Below the pieces are notes generated by a model. That model saw nothing but the letters and a program-made list of their open reading frames with translations, did not search any database and had not been told where the DNA came from. 64,000 bases of DNA from the NCBI RefSeq assembly GCF_030388665.1, contig NZ_CP128846.1:2892001-2956000 (forward strand), in the 5' to 3' direction. This stretch comes from Streptomyces flavofungini (GTDB lineage: Bacteria > Actinomycetota > Actinomycetes > Streptomycetales > Streptomycetaceae). Positions 23,585-31,558 of the stretch are shown here, in pieces. The position numbers and the translations under genes are program-made. The first letter of the stretch is position 1, and every line of letters begins with the position of its first letter.

Positions 23585-24250
23585 GTGCGCAACCGACTCC
23601 TGAACGCGGCGGAGAGACTCCTGGTCAAGCAGGGTGTGGACGCCATCCGCCTGGACGCGGTGGCGGCGGAGGCAGGCGTGAGCAAGGGCGGCCTGCTCTA
23701 CCACTTCCCGACCCGACTGGCCCTCGTGCAGGGCGTGGTGGAGCGGCTCGCGGACCGCTTCGAAGAAGTGCTGCCGGGCCCGGACGCACCACCGGGCGCG
23801 TTCGCGCGCGCCTGGCTCGACGCCTCGATCCCGGCCGAAGCCCCCGAGGACGAGACCACCGCCTCCGACTCGGTCCCCGTCGCCCTGCTGGCGGCGGCCA
23901 ACGGCCCGGAGGTGCTCGACATCCTCCAGGAGCGCTATCGGACGTGGCAGTCGCGCCTGGAGCAGGACGGCCTGGCCCCCGGCGTCGCCACCCTCGTCCG
24001 CATGGCCGTCGACGGCTGGTGGACCGCCCGCCTCCTCGGCCTGGCCGACCCCAAGGGCGAGGACCACCGCCAACTGAGGCGGCTGCTCACCGACTTGACC
24101 CAGCGGACCGCCCCGGCCGGCCCGACCGACCGGACGGACTCGCCCGACCGGACGGGCCCGGCGAAGGAGACCGGCGCGACCGAGAAGGCCGACCAGACCG
24201 AGGAGCCGGACCAGGCCGAGAAGGCCGACCAGACCGAGGAGGCCGGCTGA
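23585..24250 (+). CDS. TetR-family repressor of an SMR efflux operon
   Basis: One-domain DNA-binding regulator of 221 residues. The N-terminal helix-turn-helix is RNRLLNAAERLLVKQGVDAIRLDAVAAEAGVSKGGLLYHFPTR, and a C-terminal ligand domain has WWTARLLGLADP. GTG 23585 is the first start after an in-frame stop. The last 45 residues are a charged low-complexity tail with repeated KADQTEE units, absent from ordinary TetR proteins. Its TGA touches the next ATG (TGATG). The downstream SMR and DUF5360 genes match the Bacillus yvaF-yvaE-yvaD set, which suggests repression of drug or metabolite efflux. Confidence 0.88.
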   Translation: MRNRLLNAAERLLVKQGVDAIRLDAVAAEAGVSKGGLLYHFPTRLALVQGVVERLADRFEEVLPGPDAPPGAFARAWLDASIPAEAPEDETTASDSVPVALLAAANGPEVLDILQERYRTWQSRLEQDGLAPGVATLVRMAVDGWWTARLLGLADPKGEDHRQLRRLLTDLTQRTAPAGPTDRTDSPDRTGPAKETGATEKADQTEEPDQAEKADQTEEAG

Positions 24251-24576
24251 TGGGAATCCTCCTGGTCGCGGGCGCCATCGTCTCCGAGATCGCCGCCACC
24301 CTCTCCCTGCGCGCCTCGCACGGCCTCACCCGCCTCTGCCCGACCGTCCTCGTGGTCCTCGGCTACGGCGCCGCGTTCGTGTTCCTCGCCCAGGCGCTCA
24401 AGACCCTCGACGTCGGCCCCGTGTACGCGGTGTGGTCCGGGCTCGGCACCATCGGCGCGCTGGTCGGCGGTGTGCTCCTGTTCGACGAGAGCGTCCGCCT
24501 CGCCACGGTCGCGGGCGCCCTGCTCATCACCATCGGCGTGGTGGTCATGTACGTGGGCGGAGGCCTGGAGCACTGA
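24250..24576 (+). CDS. SMR-family multidrug/metabolite efflux protein
   Basis: Four-helix small multidrug resistance transporter of 108 residues working as an oligomer in the membrane. The essential membrane Glu lies in SEIAATLSLRASHGLTRL (Glu14), and the GPVYAVWSGLGTIGALVGGVLLFDE segment is the SMR signature. Its ATG shares one base with the TetR stop and its TGA shares one base with the next ATG, so the three genes form one tightly coupled operon. Confidence 0.93.
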   Translation: MGILLVAGAIVSEIAATLSLRASHGLTRLCPTVLVVLGYGAAFVFLAQALKTLDVGPVYAVWSGLGTIGALVGGVLLFDESVRLATVAGALLITIGVVVMYVGGGLEH

Positions 24577-25052
24577 TGGTCCAGGCACCGCCACGACCCC
24601 GCGCCGACCGGCCGAGCACCCCCGGCTTCACCGCCGTCAAGGTCGCCATGCTGGTCACCGACGTCGGCTTCCTCGTGTACTGGAGCGCCGCGCTGCTCGG
24701 CCTCATCCCCGCCGAGTACGCGTACAAGGACTACGACGACCCGGTGATGAGCGACTGGAACTACTCGTTCCTGCCGCTGGACGTCGCCGCGAGCGCCACC
24801 GGCCTCGCGTCCCTGTACCTGTGTCGCCGCGAGCGCTGCGACGAAAGCCCGCAGCGGATCGCCTGGCGCCCCCTGATGCTCGTCTCCCTCACCCTCACCA
24901 GCACCGCCGGGCTCCAGGCCGTCGTGTTCTGGGCGCTGCGCGGCGACTGGTCCCCGACGTGGTGGATCCCGAACCTGGCGCTGCTCCTGTTCCCCGTCCC
25001 GGCGATCGCGCGGCTGGTGCGGCGGGAGAGTCCGGCGACGCCGGTGCGGTGA
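24576..25052 (+). CDS. DUF5360 (YvaD-like) membrane protein
   Basis: Predicted four-helix membrane protein of 158 residues. KVAMLVTDVGFLVYWSAALLGLIP, the acidic YKDYDDPVMSDWNYSFLPLD loop and TAGLQAVVFWALRGDWSPTWWIPNLALLLFP resemble Bacillus YvaD. In Bacillus the yvaD gene also sits beside an SMR gene (yvaE) and a TetR gene (yvaF). That shared arrangement supports a joint role in efflux, but the function of the family is not known. The start overlaps the SMR stop (TGATG). Confidence 0.75.
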   Translation: MVQAPPRPRADRPSTPGFTAVKVAMLVTDVGFLVYWSAALLGLIPAEYAYKDYDDPVMSDWNYSFLPLDVAASATGLASLYLCRRERCDESPQRIAWRPLMLVSLTLTSTAGLQAVVFWALRGDWSPTWWIPNLALLLFPVPAIARLVRRESPATPVR

Positions 25053-25178
25053 GCGGCCCTCGTCGACACGGTCAGCGGTCGCGTCGGCGCGGCGGACCCG
25101 AAGATCCCGTCGACTCCCTTCCCCGCCCCCCTCATGTCGTACGTTCATGGCATCCGGGAGCACCGCGGGGAGCGCGCA

Positions 25179-25250
25179 TGGAACTGTCCGGGGTGACGCT
25201 TGCCGGGCGCGCTACGAGCTGAAGGAGCTGCTCGACGCCGTGAAGAACCC
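25179..25250 (+). pseudogene. Possible remnant of a Ser/Thr protein kinase N-terminus
   Basis: ATG 25179 reads MELSGVTLAGR and then runs into a stop. Removing two bases (the extra GC in GGGCGCGCTACGAG) restores MELSGVTLAGRYELKELL, the usual start of actinobacterial Hanks-type kinases before the Gly-rich loop. No Gly-rich loop follows. This short fragment overlaps the 3' end of the AAA ATPase on the other strand and may be chance. Confidence 0.25.
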
Positions 25251-26870
25251 GCCGCCGTTCTCACCCGGGCGCCCCGGACCGGGGTGACGGGGACGCGGGC
25301 GGCCCCCACCGCCACCGCGCCCACCGCCGTCGTCGTCACCGTCGTCATCGCCCTCGTCATCGCCCTCGGCCTCGGCCTCGAAGGCGACGAAGTCGTCCCC
25401 CGGATCGTCGGGGCCCTCGCCCGACGAGACGCCGAGCAGCCGACGCGTCAACTGGTCCTGGTCGGAGAGGAGTTCGCCGACGGCCGCACGGACGTCCTGG
25501 GCGCCGGTCTCCGCGTCCCGCTCGGCGGCGATGAGCACGGCCCGCCGCACCAGCTCCTTGGCGAACGACGCCGTCGTGCCCTCCGTGCGCTCGACGGTCT
25601 CCGCGAGGACCTCCTCGTCGAGGCCGAGCGCGCCGCCGTACAGGTCGAGCAGGCGGCGCCGCCCCTGAGGGTCGGGCAGCGGGATCTCGACGGCGAGGTC
25701 GACGCGGCCGGGGCGCTGCGCGAGGGCGGGCTCCAGGAGGTCGGCGCGGTTGGTGGTGAGCAGGAAGGCCACGTCGGCGTCGTCGGCGAGGCCGTCCATC
25801 TCGTTCAACACCTGGAAGAGCAGCGGCTGTTCGCCGCCGCCGAAGTCACGTGACTCGGCGATGAGGTCGCAGTCCTCGAGGACCACGAGGGCGGGCTGGA
25901 GCATCCGGGCGAGGGCGCAGGCCGGGCCGATGGCGCCGATGGTGGTGCCGGAGAGCAGCACGACGGTGAAGTCGGGCAGGCCGGAGAGGAGGTAGCGGAT
26001 CGTGTGCGTCTTGCCGGTGCCGGGCGGCCCGTACAGGAGCAGGCCGCGGCGCAGGTGCTGGCCCGCCGCGCGCAGCCGCTCGCGCTGCCGGGCGACGCCC
26101 ACGACCTGCCGCTCCACCCGGTCGAGCAGGCCGTCGGGGAGCACGATGTGGTCGCGGGTCAGGCCCGGGCGGCGGTGGAAGCGGAACGGGCCGAGGCCCT
26201 CGCCGAAGGCGTCGCCCTGGAAGGACAGGACCTGGCCGCGGAAGATGTTGTGCTCGCTCAGGTACGCGTCGACGCCGGCGAGCAGCCGCCGGGCGGTGTC
26301 GCGGGACGCGGCGAGCACCTCGACCTGGACCTTCTCGCGGCCGTAGTCCTCGTTCGGGCCGCGCAGCAGGGCGACAAAGCGCTCCTCGCCGCCGTCGGGG
26401 GTGCGCTCCGTGCCGAGGTAGAACCCGAAGGACACGCAGGCGAGTTCGTCGTCCGGGGAGATCGGCAGATGGGTGTAGTCGACGGCGCCGACCACGAACT
26501 TGTCGTAGCGGTCGGCGGATTCGATGATCTCCGAGAGCGAGTAGTGGTTGCGGTGGTCGGAGCCCGTCATGCCGAGCAGTTCGTACGAGCGCGACCCGGC
26601 CGTGAACCAGCGCTCCAGGGCGAGGTGGACGTTCGGGTGGTCGTACGGCGCGTAGGTGGCCTTGACCACGGGGGCCTCGCCGGGCTCGATGCCGAGGTGG
26701 GCGCGCAGGCGCGCGGTGAGGTCCCGGTCCGTGCCGTCGGCCCGCGCCGGGCGGGCGACGGCTTCGAGGAACTCCTCGAACAGCTGGCTCACGCGCTCAG
26801 GACCGACGCTCCCGTCCCCCTCCGGGCGCCCCGCCACGATCTTCGTCACCCTGTCTTCCCCCTGGTCCAT
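25212..26870 (-). CDS. AAA-family ATPase (Cdc48/FtsH-like single module)
   Basis: Cytoplasmic AAA ATPase of 552 residues. An N-terminal domain of about 240 residues (with SEHNIFRGQVLSF before the module) precedes one AAA module: Walker A GPPGTGKT at 281-288, Walker B LVVLEDCD near 330, sensor 1 LLTTNRAD, arginine finger region AQRPGRVD, and sensor 2 FAKELVRRA. The C-terminus is acidic then Gly-rich (EGDDEGDDDGDDDGGGRGGGG) and ends in a Phe/Ser tract. ATG 26870 has GAGGAG six bases upstream. Substrate unknown: homologous actinobacterial proteins are annotated simply as ATP-binding proteins. Confidence 0.85.
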   Translation of the reverse strand: MDQGEDRVTKIVAGRPEGDGSVGPERVSQLFEEFLEAVARPARADGTDRDLTARLRAHLGIEPGEAPVVKATYAPYDHPNVHLALERWFTAGSRSYELLGMTGSDHRNHYSLSEIIESADRYDKFVVGAVDYTHLPISPDDELACVSFGFYLGTERTPDGGEERFVALLRGPNEDYGREKVQVEVLAASRDTARRLLAGVDAYLSEHNIFRGQVLSFQGDAFGEGLGPFRFHRRPGLTRDHIVLPDGLLDRVERQVVGVARQRERLRAAGQHLRRGLLLYGPPGTGKTHTIRYLLSGLPDFTVVLLSGTTIGAIGPACALARMLQPALVVLEDCDLIAESRDFGGGEQPLLFQVLNEMDGLADDADVAFLLTTNRADLLEPALAQRPGRVDLAVEIPLPDPQGRRRLLDLYGGALGLDEEVLAETVERTEGTTASFAKELVRRAVLIAAERDAETGAQDVRAAVGELLSDQDQLTRRLLGVSSGEGPDDPGDDFVAFEAEAEGDDEGDDDGDDDGGGRGGGGGRPRPRHPGPGRPGENGGGFFTASSSSFSS

Positions 26871-27073
26871 TCGTCCACTCCTCGTGCGGCCTCGTCCGGG
26901 CTGCCGCTGGTCAGGCGGCACGCCGGTGCTGACCTCTCAGCCTGCGGGGCGGCCGGTGCGGGGCGCAACCGGATTCCGCACCGGACCGGACCCCGGCGGT
27001 GAACCCGTCCACGCCTTCGGGAAGTTGACGGCGTACAGCCATTGACGGCGCCGCCGCCCACAACTACAAAACC

Positions 27074-27089
27074 CTGAGAGCGCTCTCAG
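27074..27089. promoter_or_regulatory. LacI-type operator CTGAGAGCGCTCTCAG
   Basis: Perfect 16-bp palindrome 45 nt before the GH16 start. It has the form of the actinobacterial CebR box (TGGGAGCGCTCCCA) with two symmetric changes, so a LacI-family repressor responding to an oligosaccharide is the likely ligand-dependent regulator. No such regulator gene lies in this window. Confidence 0.75.
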
Positions 27090-27133
27090 CGAACAGCCCC
27101 GCCCCACCACCCCCAGCCTCACGGAGGTGCCCC

Positions 27134-28582
27134 ATGGGCACGAGCCGCACGAGCCGCCTCTTCCGTACGAGACGCACGACCCCGCTCTTCGCCGGGCTCG
27201 CCGCCGCGGGCCTGTGCGCCGCCCTGCTGAGCCCCGCCGAAGCCCGGGGCGACGTCCCCCCGGCCCCCGGCTGGACCCTGCAGTGGAGCGACGACTTCAA
27301 CGGTCCCGCCCGCTCGCTGCCCTCCGCCGCGAACTGGCAGATCGACACCGGCCACAACTACCCCGGCGGCCCCGCGAACTGGGGCACGGGCGAGATCCAG
27401 AACTACACCTCGTCGCCCGACAACCTGAGCCTGGACGGCAACGGCAATCTGCGCATCACCCCGCTGCGGGACGGCGCGGGCAACTGGACCTCGGCCCGCA
27501 TCGAGACCAAGCGCGCCGACTTCAAGGCCCCCGCGAACGGCACCCTCGCCATCGAGGGCCGCATCCAGATGCCGAACGTCACCGGTGAGCAGGCGCTCGG
27601 CTACTGGCCCGCGTTCTGGGCGCTCGGCGCGCCCTACCGGGGCAACTACTGGAACTGGCCGGGCATCGGCGAGTTCGACGTCATGGAGAACGTCAACGGC
27701 ATCAACTCGGTGTGGGGCGTGCTGCACTGCGGGGTGAACCCGGGCGGGCCGTGCAACGAGACGAACGGCATCGGCGCGAGCCGGGCCTGCCCGGGCTCCT
27801 CGTGCCAGTCGGCCTTCCACACGTACCGCTTCGAGTGGGACCGGTCGGCGAGCCCCAACGTGCTGCGCTGGTACGTCGACGGGCAGCTGTACCACAGCGT
27901 CGACCAGAACCGGGTGGGCGCCGAGGCGTGGAACAACATGACGAACCACGCGGGCTACTTCATCCTCCTGAACGTGGCGATGGGCGGCGCGTTCCCCGAC
28001 GGCGTCGCGGGCCGGGCGACGCCGGTCGCGGCCACCGTGCCGGGCCGCGCGATGGCCGTGGACTACGTGGCGGTGTGGACGCGCGGCGGCGGGGGCGGCG
28101 ACCCCGGCACGCCCTCCACCCTGCATCTGCGCCCGGGCGGCACCCTCGGCCCGGCGACGGGCGCAGCGGCGGCCACCACCCTCGCGTCGGCGGGCGGCGC
28201 CAACCACGACGGCGCCCCGCACAGCCCGCAGACGTTCACGGCCACCGGCGTGAACGGCCGCTACGGCGGCGGGGCCACGGAGTTCGACCTGCTCGTCGAC
28301 GCGGGCTCGGCGGTCGGCAACGGCCAGCAGGTGCGGGTGAGTTACGACCGGACGGGCGACGGTTCCTGGGAACGCACGGAGACGTACCAGTACTTCGCCA
28401 CCGATCCGGTACCGGGATACGAGCACTACACCCAGTCCCGGGGACTCAGATCGGCCACCGGCGCGCACGGCACCATGACGAACGGCAAGGTGCGCGTCGA
28501 GGTGTGGAACGCGATCGGCAACGCGGCGAGCACGGTCGGGACCGGCAACCAGTCGTTCGTACGGATCCCGTACGGGTCATAG
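27134..28582 (+). CDS. Secreted GH16 endo-beta-1,3-glucanase with C-terminal carbohydrate-binding domain
   Basis: Extracellular laminarinase-type enzyme of 482 residues. A signal peptide (RTRR then LFAGLAAAGLCAALL, cleavage near AEARG) is followed by the GH16 jelly roll with the catalytic signature EFDVME: Glu180 nucleophile, Asp182, Glu185 acid/base. YWPAFWALG and FHTYRFEWD are typical family strands. A Gly-rich linker (GGGGGDPGTP) near residue 320 joins a domain of about 150 residues resembling the beta-1,3-glucan-binding CBM56 modules. ATG 27134 follows GGAGG. The operator upstream indicates induction by glucan breakdown products. Confidence 0.93.
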   Translation: MGTSRTSRLFRTRRTTPLFAGLAAAGLCAALLSPAEARGDVPPAPGWTLQWSDDFNGPARSLPSAANWQIDTGHNYPGGPANWGTGEIQNYTSSPDNLSLDGNGNLRITPLRDGAGNWTSARIETKRADFKAPANGTLAIEGRIQMPNVTGEQALGYWPAFWALGAPYRGNYWNWPGIGEFDVMENVNGINSVWGVLHCGVNPGGPCNETNGIGASRACPGSSCQSAFHTYRFEWDRSASPNVLRWYVDGQLYHSVDQNRVGAEAWNNMTNHAGYFILLNVAMGGAFPDGVAGRATPVAATVPGRAMAVDYVAVWTRGGGGGDPGTPSTLHLRPGGTLGPATGAAAATTLASAGGANHDGAPHSPQTFTATGVNGRYGGGATEFDLLVDAGSAVGNGQQVRVSYDRTGDGSWERTETYQYFATDPVPGYEHYTQSRGLRSATGAHGTMTNGKVRVEVWNAIGNAASTVGTGNQSFVRIPYGS

Positions 28583-28595
28583 CCGGGGCACAGCC

Positions 28596-28628
28596 GAGGG
28601 GACCGGGCCTTCGCGGCCCGGCCCCCTC
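28596..28628. terminator. Hairpin after the GH16 gene
   Basis: CCGGGCC (28603-28609) pairs with GGCCCGG (28615-28621) around TTCGC, extended by flanking GAGGGG and CCCCCTC. It lies between the convergent glucanase stop (28582) and the next gene stop (28646). Confidence 0.75.
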
Positions 28629-28645
28629 CGTCACCCTGCCTGCCG

Positions 28646-29053
28646 TCAGGCGGCGTCGAGGGCTTCGGTGATCTTGCGGTTCATGTCGACCAGGACGGGG
28701 CTCGGCTGCCCCTTGGCCGCCCGGGCGGCGGTCTCGACGGCGACGAGGACGGCGGTGCGGAAGTTGGCGGCCTCGGCGGGGTCCTGCTTCTTGAGCAGGG
28801 CCATGGCCGCCGTCAGGTCCGGCAGCACGCGATCGGCGATGTCGGCGACGGACTTGCCGCTGAGGTCGCTCTCCTTCGGGTAGTCGGCGAGGACGTGCCC
28901 GACCAGGCCGGTCGCGGAGGTCAGGGCGACGGAGCCCTCGGCGGCGACCTTGCCGGGCTTGCCGGTGGCGTCGGCGGCGGCCATCAGGGCGACGGCGCCG
29001 TACGCGGCGGTGCGGAGGGTGGACTTGTCCTGGTCGGTGAGGGTGACGGACAT
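28646..29053 (-). CDS. Uncharacterised small helical protein
   Basis: I do not recognise this 135-residue protein. It is predicted all-helical and soluble: LTDQDKSTLRTAAYGAVALMAAAD, a Gly/Ala-rich segment, and VADIADRVLPDLTAAMALLKKQDP, ending DMNRKITEALDAA. No Cys, no signal peptide and no catalytic motif are visible. ATG 29053 has AAGGAG at a good distance. It lies 117 nt downstream of the EstB-like hydrolase on the same strand, so the two may be co-transcribed. The spacer holds imperfect repeats of GTTCCGARCRGGGTTCTTG. Confidence 0.7.
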   Translation of the reverse strand: MSVTLTDQDKSTLRTAAYGAVALMAAADATGKPGKVAAEGSVALTSATGLVGHVLADYPKESDLSGKSVADIADRVLPDLTAAMALLKKQDPAEAANFRTAVLVAVETAARAAKGQPSPVLVDMNRKITEALDAA

Positions 29054-29169
29054 GGTGGTGTGCTCCTTGGATTCGGTGAGAGAGGTGTTCTGAACGGGAG
29101 TACTCGCTGTTCCGAACAGGGTTCTTGCTGTTCCGAGCGGGGTTCTTGGGTACGTCTGCGGGGCGGGAC

Positions 29170-30396
29170 TCAGTCCTCGATCGCCTGGTAGAGCGTGGTC
29201 CAGAAGTCGTGGATGAGCCGCGCCGGGTGCGGCGTGGTGAGGCCGACCTGGGTCAGCAGGACCCCGGTGAGGCCCGTGTGCGGATCGGCGTACGTCGAGG
29301 TGCCGGTGCCGCCGTCCCAGCCGAACTGGCCGATGGGCGCGTAGTCGCCGCGGTAGGTGCGCACCGCCATGCCGAAGCCCCAGCCGCCCTGCTGGCCCTG
29401 GCCGAACGAGACCTGGACGCTGTCGCGGGCCAGGGCGGTGCGGGCCTTCTCCTGCTCGGGCGTGAGGCAGTTGGTGGTCATCAGCTCGACGGCGGGGCGG
29501 GACAGGATCCGCTCGGTGCCGTGGACGCCGCCGTTGAGCAGCATCCGGAAGAACGCGTGGTAGTCGTCGGCGGTGGAGACCAGGCCGCCGCCGCCCGCCT
29601 GGAACGGCGGGGGTGAGCTGTACTGCCCGCCCACGGCCTCGTCCCAGACGTGGAACTCGCCGGACTCCGGGTCGGGGGCGTAGCTCGGCGGCAGCCGGTC
29701 GAGCTTGTCGGCGGGGACGTGGAAGCCGGTGTCCTTCATGCCCAGCGGGTCCAGGACGCGTTCGCGCAGGAACGTCTCGAACGGTTGCCCCGTGACCCGG
29801 GCGACGAGCACGCCGAGCACGTCGTGGCTGAGGTGGTACTGCCAGCGCTCTCCGGGCTGCCGCATCAGCGGCAGTTCGCCGAGGCCGCGCATCCACGCGT
29901 CGGGGCCGGGCAGCGGCGACGCGCCCTGGCTGAACACGCCGCTCCCGAAGACCGCGTTCATGATCGGCGTGCCGAGGGCGGTCAGGTCGATGCCGAGCCC
30001 GAACGTGGAGGTGACCAGGTCGCGGACGGTGATCGACCGGCGCGCGGGCTCGGTGTCGTCCAGCGGGCCGTCGATCCGCTTGAGCACCCGGCGGTCGGCG
30101 AGTTCGGGCAGCCACTCGTCCACCGGGTCGTCGAGGCGCAGCCTGCACTCGTCGAGCAGGACCATCACCGGCGCCATCGTGACGGGCTTGGACGTGGACG
30201 CCATCCGGAAGATCGTGTCCCGGGCCATCGGCGCGCCGCCCTCGTGGCGCATCGTGCCCACCGCCTCGACGTGCGTCCGGTCGCCCCGGCCGACCAGCGC
30301 GACGAGCCCGGGGATCCTGCCGGACTCGACGTGCCGGGCCAGTACCTCGCGCAGCCGGTCGAGCCCCGCCTCGGAGAAGCCGTTGCCCTTGCCCAT
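29170..30396 (-). CDS. EstB-like serine beta-lactamase-fold hydrolase
   Basis: Cytoplasmic class C-fold esterase or hydrolase of 408 residues; no signal peptide is seen. The nucleophile motif is Ser67-x-x-Lys70 in RMASTSKPVT. A Tyr in RWQYHLSHD fits the second motif and GWDGGTGTSTYADP the third. The IPGLVALVGRGD opening and CRLRLDDPVDEWLPEL are typical of this family, which includes esterase EstB and LovD-like acyltransferases. ATG 30396 is preceded by AAGGGGG. It is divergent from the HTH_38-GbsR/MarR gene, whose product may control it. Confidence 0.88.
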   Translation of the reverse strand: MGKGNGFSEAGLDRLREVLARHVESGRIPGLVALVGRGDRTHVEAVGTMRHEGGAPMARDTIFRMASTSKPVTMAPVMVLLDECRLRLDDPVDEWLPELADRRVLKRIDGPLDDTEPARRSITVRDLVTSTFGLGIDLTALGTPIMNAVFGSGVFSQGASPLPGPDAWMRGLGELPLMRQPGERWQYHLSHDVLGVLVARVTGQPFETFLRERVLDPLGMKDTGFHVPADKLDRLPPSYAPDPESGEFHVWDEAVGGQYSSPPPFQAGGGGLVSTADDYHAFFRMLLNGGVHGTERILSRPAVELMTTNCLTPEQEKARTALARDSVQVSFGQGQQGGWGFGMAVRTYRGDYAPIGQFGWDGGTGTSTYADPHTGLTGVLLTQVGLTTPHPARLIHDFWTTLYQAIED

Positions 30397-30423
30397 CCCG
30401 AACCCCCTTGCGTACCGTCACTT

Positions 30424-30583
30424 TCGTTCAGCAATCACTGAACGAGCACGAAGGTACATTGCATTCAGAGATCCGTCAAAGGTCAATCAGCAGCAATCTC
30501 CCCGTCTACATAGGGAATGAAGCATTCCTATTGCAATGAGACTGGAACTGAACGCAAGGGATGACGTGAGTCGCGATTGCAAT
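30424..30583. promoter_or_regulatory. Divergent control region with inverted repeats
   Basis: TCGTTCAG (30424-30431) and CTGAACGA (30438-30445) form an inverted repeat with a 6-nt spacer just upstream of the hydrolase start. Two copies of the palindrome ATTGCAAT (30530-30537 and 30576-30583) and a near copy ATTGCATT (30458-30465) follow towards the regulator. The 334-nt gap otherwise holds no gene. Confidence 0.55.
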
Positions 30584-30641
30584 GGGCTGTCAATGAACGC
30601 ATACTTCGCAGGTGCGGGCGCCGAGCCCCGCGCGGGGCGAC

Positions 30642-30716
30642 GGGCCAGAACCGGTCGGATCGGGCCAGAACCGGTCGGAGCGGATCAGAGCCGGTCGGAG
30701 CGGACCGGAACGGACC
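30642..30716. repeat. 20-bp tandem repeats in the leader of the HTH_38-GbsR gene
   Basis: Units begin at 30642, 30662 and 30682 (GGGCCAGAACCGGTCGGATC and variants), followed by a partial fourth unit ending in the ribosome-binding region. Each contains ACCGGT or GCCGGT. They are immediately upstream of ATG 30731. Confidence 0.8.
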
Positions 30717-30730
30717 AGAGAGGAACACCG

Positions 30731-31462
30731 ATGCCCGGAGGCAGACTCACCACCGAGGAGCGACGACTCATCGCCGCGGGACTTGCGGAGGGGCTCGGAT
30801 ACACGGAGATCGGCCGCCGCCTGGAGCGGCCCGCTTCGACGATCATGCGGGAGGTCACCCGCAACGGCGGCCCGGAGAACTACGGGGCGGACCGGGCACA
30901 GGAGGCCACCCGGCACCGCGCGCGCCGCCGGAGACAGGACGCGCCACCCGCCCCGCCGCTGCCCGACAGCAGCCACGGGCGCGACCCGCGGGCGGTCCAG
31001 GACTTCACGGAGTCCTTCACCGAACTCCTTTTGCAGCAGGGCCTTCCCCGGATGATGTCCCGGGTGCTCGCCTGCCTGCTCGTCGCCGACTCCGGCGCCC
31101 TCACCGCCGCCGAGCTGGTCCAGCGGCTGCGGGTCAGCCCGGCGTCGATCTCACACGCCGTCACCTTCCTCGAGGAGCAGGGGATGATCACGCGGGAACG
31201 GGCTCCCGGAGCGCGCCGCGAGCACTACGTCGTCGACGACGAGATCTGGCTCCGGTCCACGCTGGCGGCCCTTCAGATGAACGACGTGCTCGCGGCGGCG
31301 TCGAAGCGGGGCTCCGACGTGCTGGGGGCCGCGACCCCGGCCGGGGACCGCTTCGCGTCGTCCGCCGAGTTCCTGCTGCTCGTGAACGAGGCGCTGCGGA
31401 ACGTCATGGACCAGTGGCGGCGGAGCCGGGCGGCCGCCCGGACCGAGCCGGCACACGACTGA
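30731..31462 (+). CDS. Regulator with HTH_38 (IS30-type) and GbsR/MarR winged-helix domains
   Basis: Transcription factor of 243 residues with two DNA-binding parts. Residues 1-45 (LTTEERRLIAAGLAEGLGYTEIGRRLERPASTIMREVTRN) are the helix-turn-helix found at the N-terminus of IS30 transposases. A basic linker (RHRARRRRQD) is followed by a GbsR-type winged helix with LTAAELVQRLRVSPASISHAVTFLEEQGMITRERAPG. ATG 30731 follows AGAGAGGAAC. The two-domain architecture is seen in Streptomyces, often beside transporters. Here it lies between the EstB-like gene (divergent) and the DHA2 exporter (convergent). Confidence 0.88.
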   Translation: MPGGRLTTEERRLIAAGLAEGLGYTEIGRRLERPASTIMREVTRNGGPENYGADRAQEATRHRARRRRQDAPPAPPLPDSSHGRDPRAVQDFTESFTELLLQQGLPRMMSRVLACLLVADSGALTAAELVQRLRVSPASISHAVTFLEEQGMITRERAPGARREHYVVDDEIWLRSTLAALQMNDVLAAASKRGSDVLGAATPAGDRFASSAEFLLLVNEALRNVMDQWRRSRAAARTEPAHD

Positions 31463-31465
31463 AGC

Positions 31466-31507
31466 CTGTCCGGTGGGCCGACGCCGACGCGCCGACCCAC
31501 CGGACAG
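31466..31507. terminator. Hairpin between the GbsR-type regulator and the DHA2 exporter
   Basis: CTGTCCGGTGGG (31466-31477) pairs perfectly with CCCACCGGACAG (31496-31507) around an 18-nt loop. It lies between convergent genes. The following bases, 31519-31585, repeat ACGCCACCGRCTC three times across the end of the exporter gene. Confidence 0.75.
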
Positions 31508-31558
31508 ACCTGGCCCCGGCTTACGCCACCGGCTCACTCTTGGCCTGACGCCACCGAC

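Noticed and set aside
30731..30865. IS30 insertion element remnant
   Set aside because: The HTH_38 segment is in frame with an intact GbsR-type domain and lacks any transposase catalytic region or terminal repeats, so it is a regulator.
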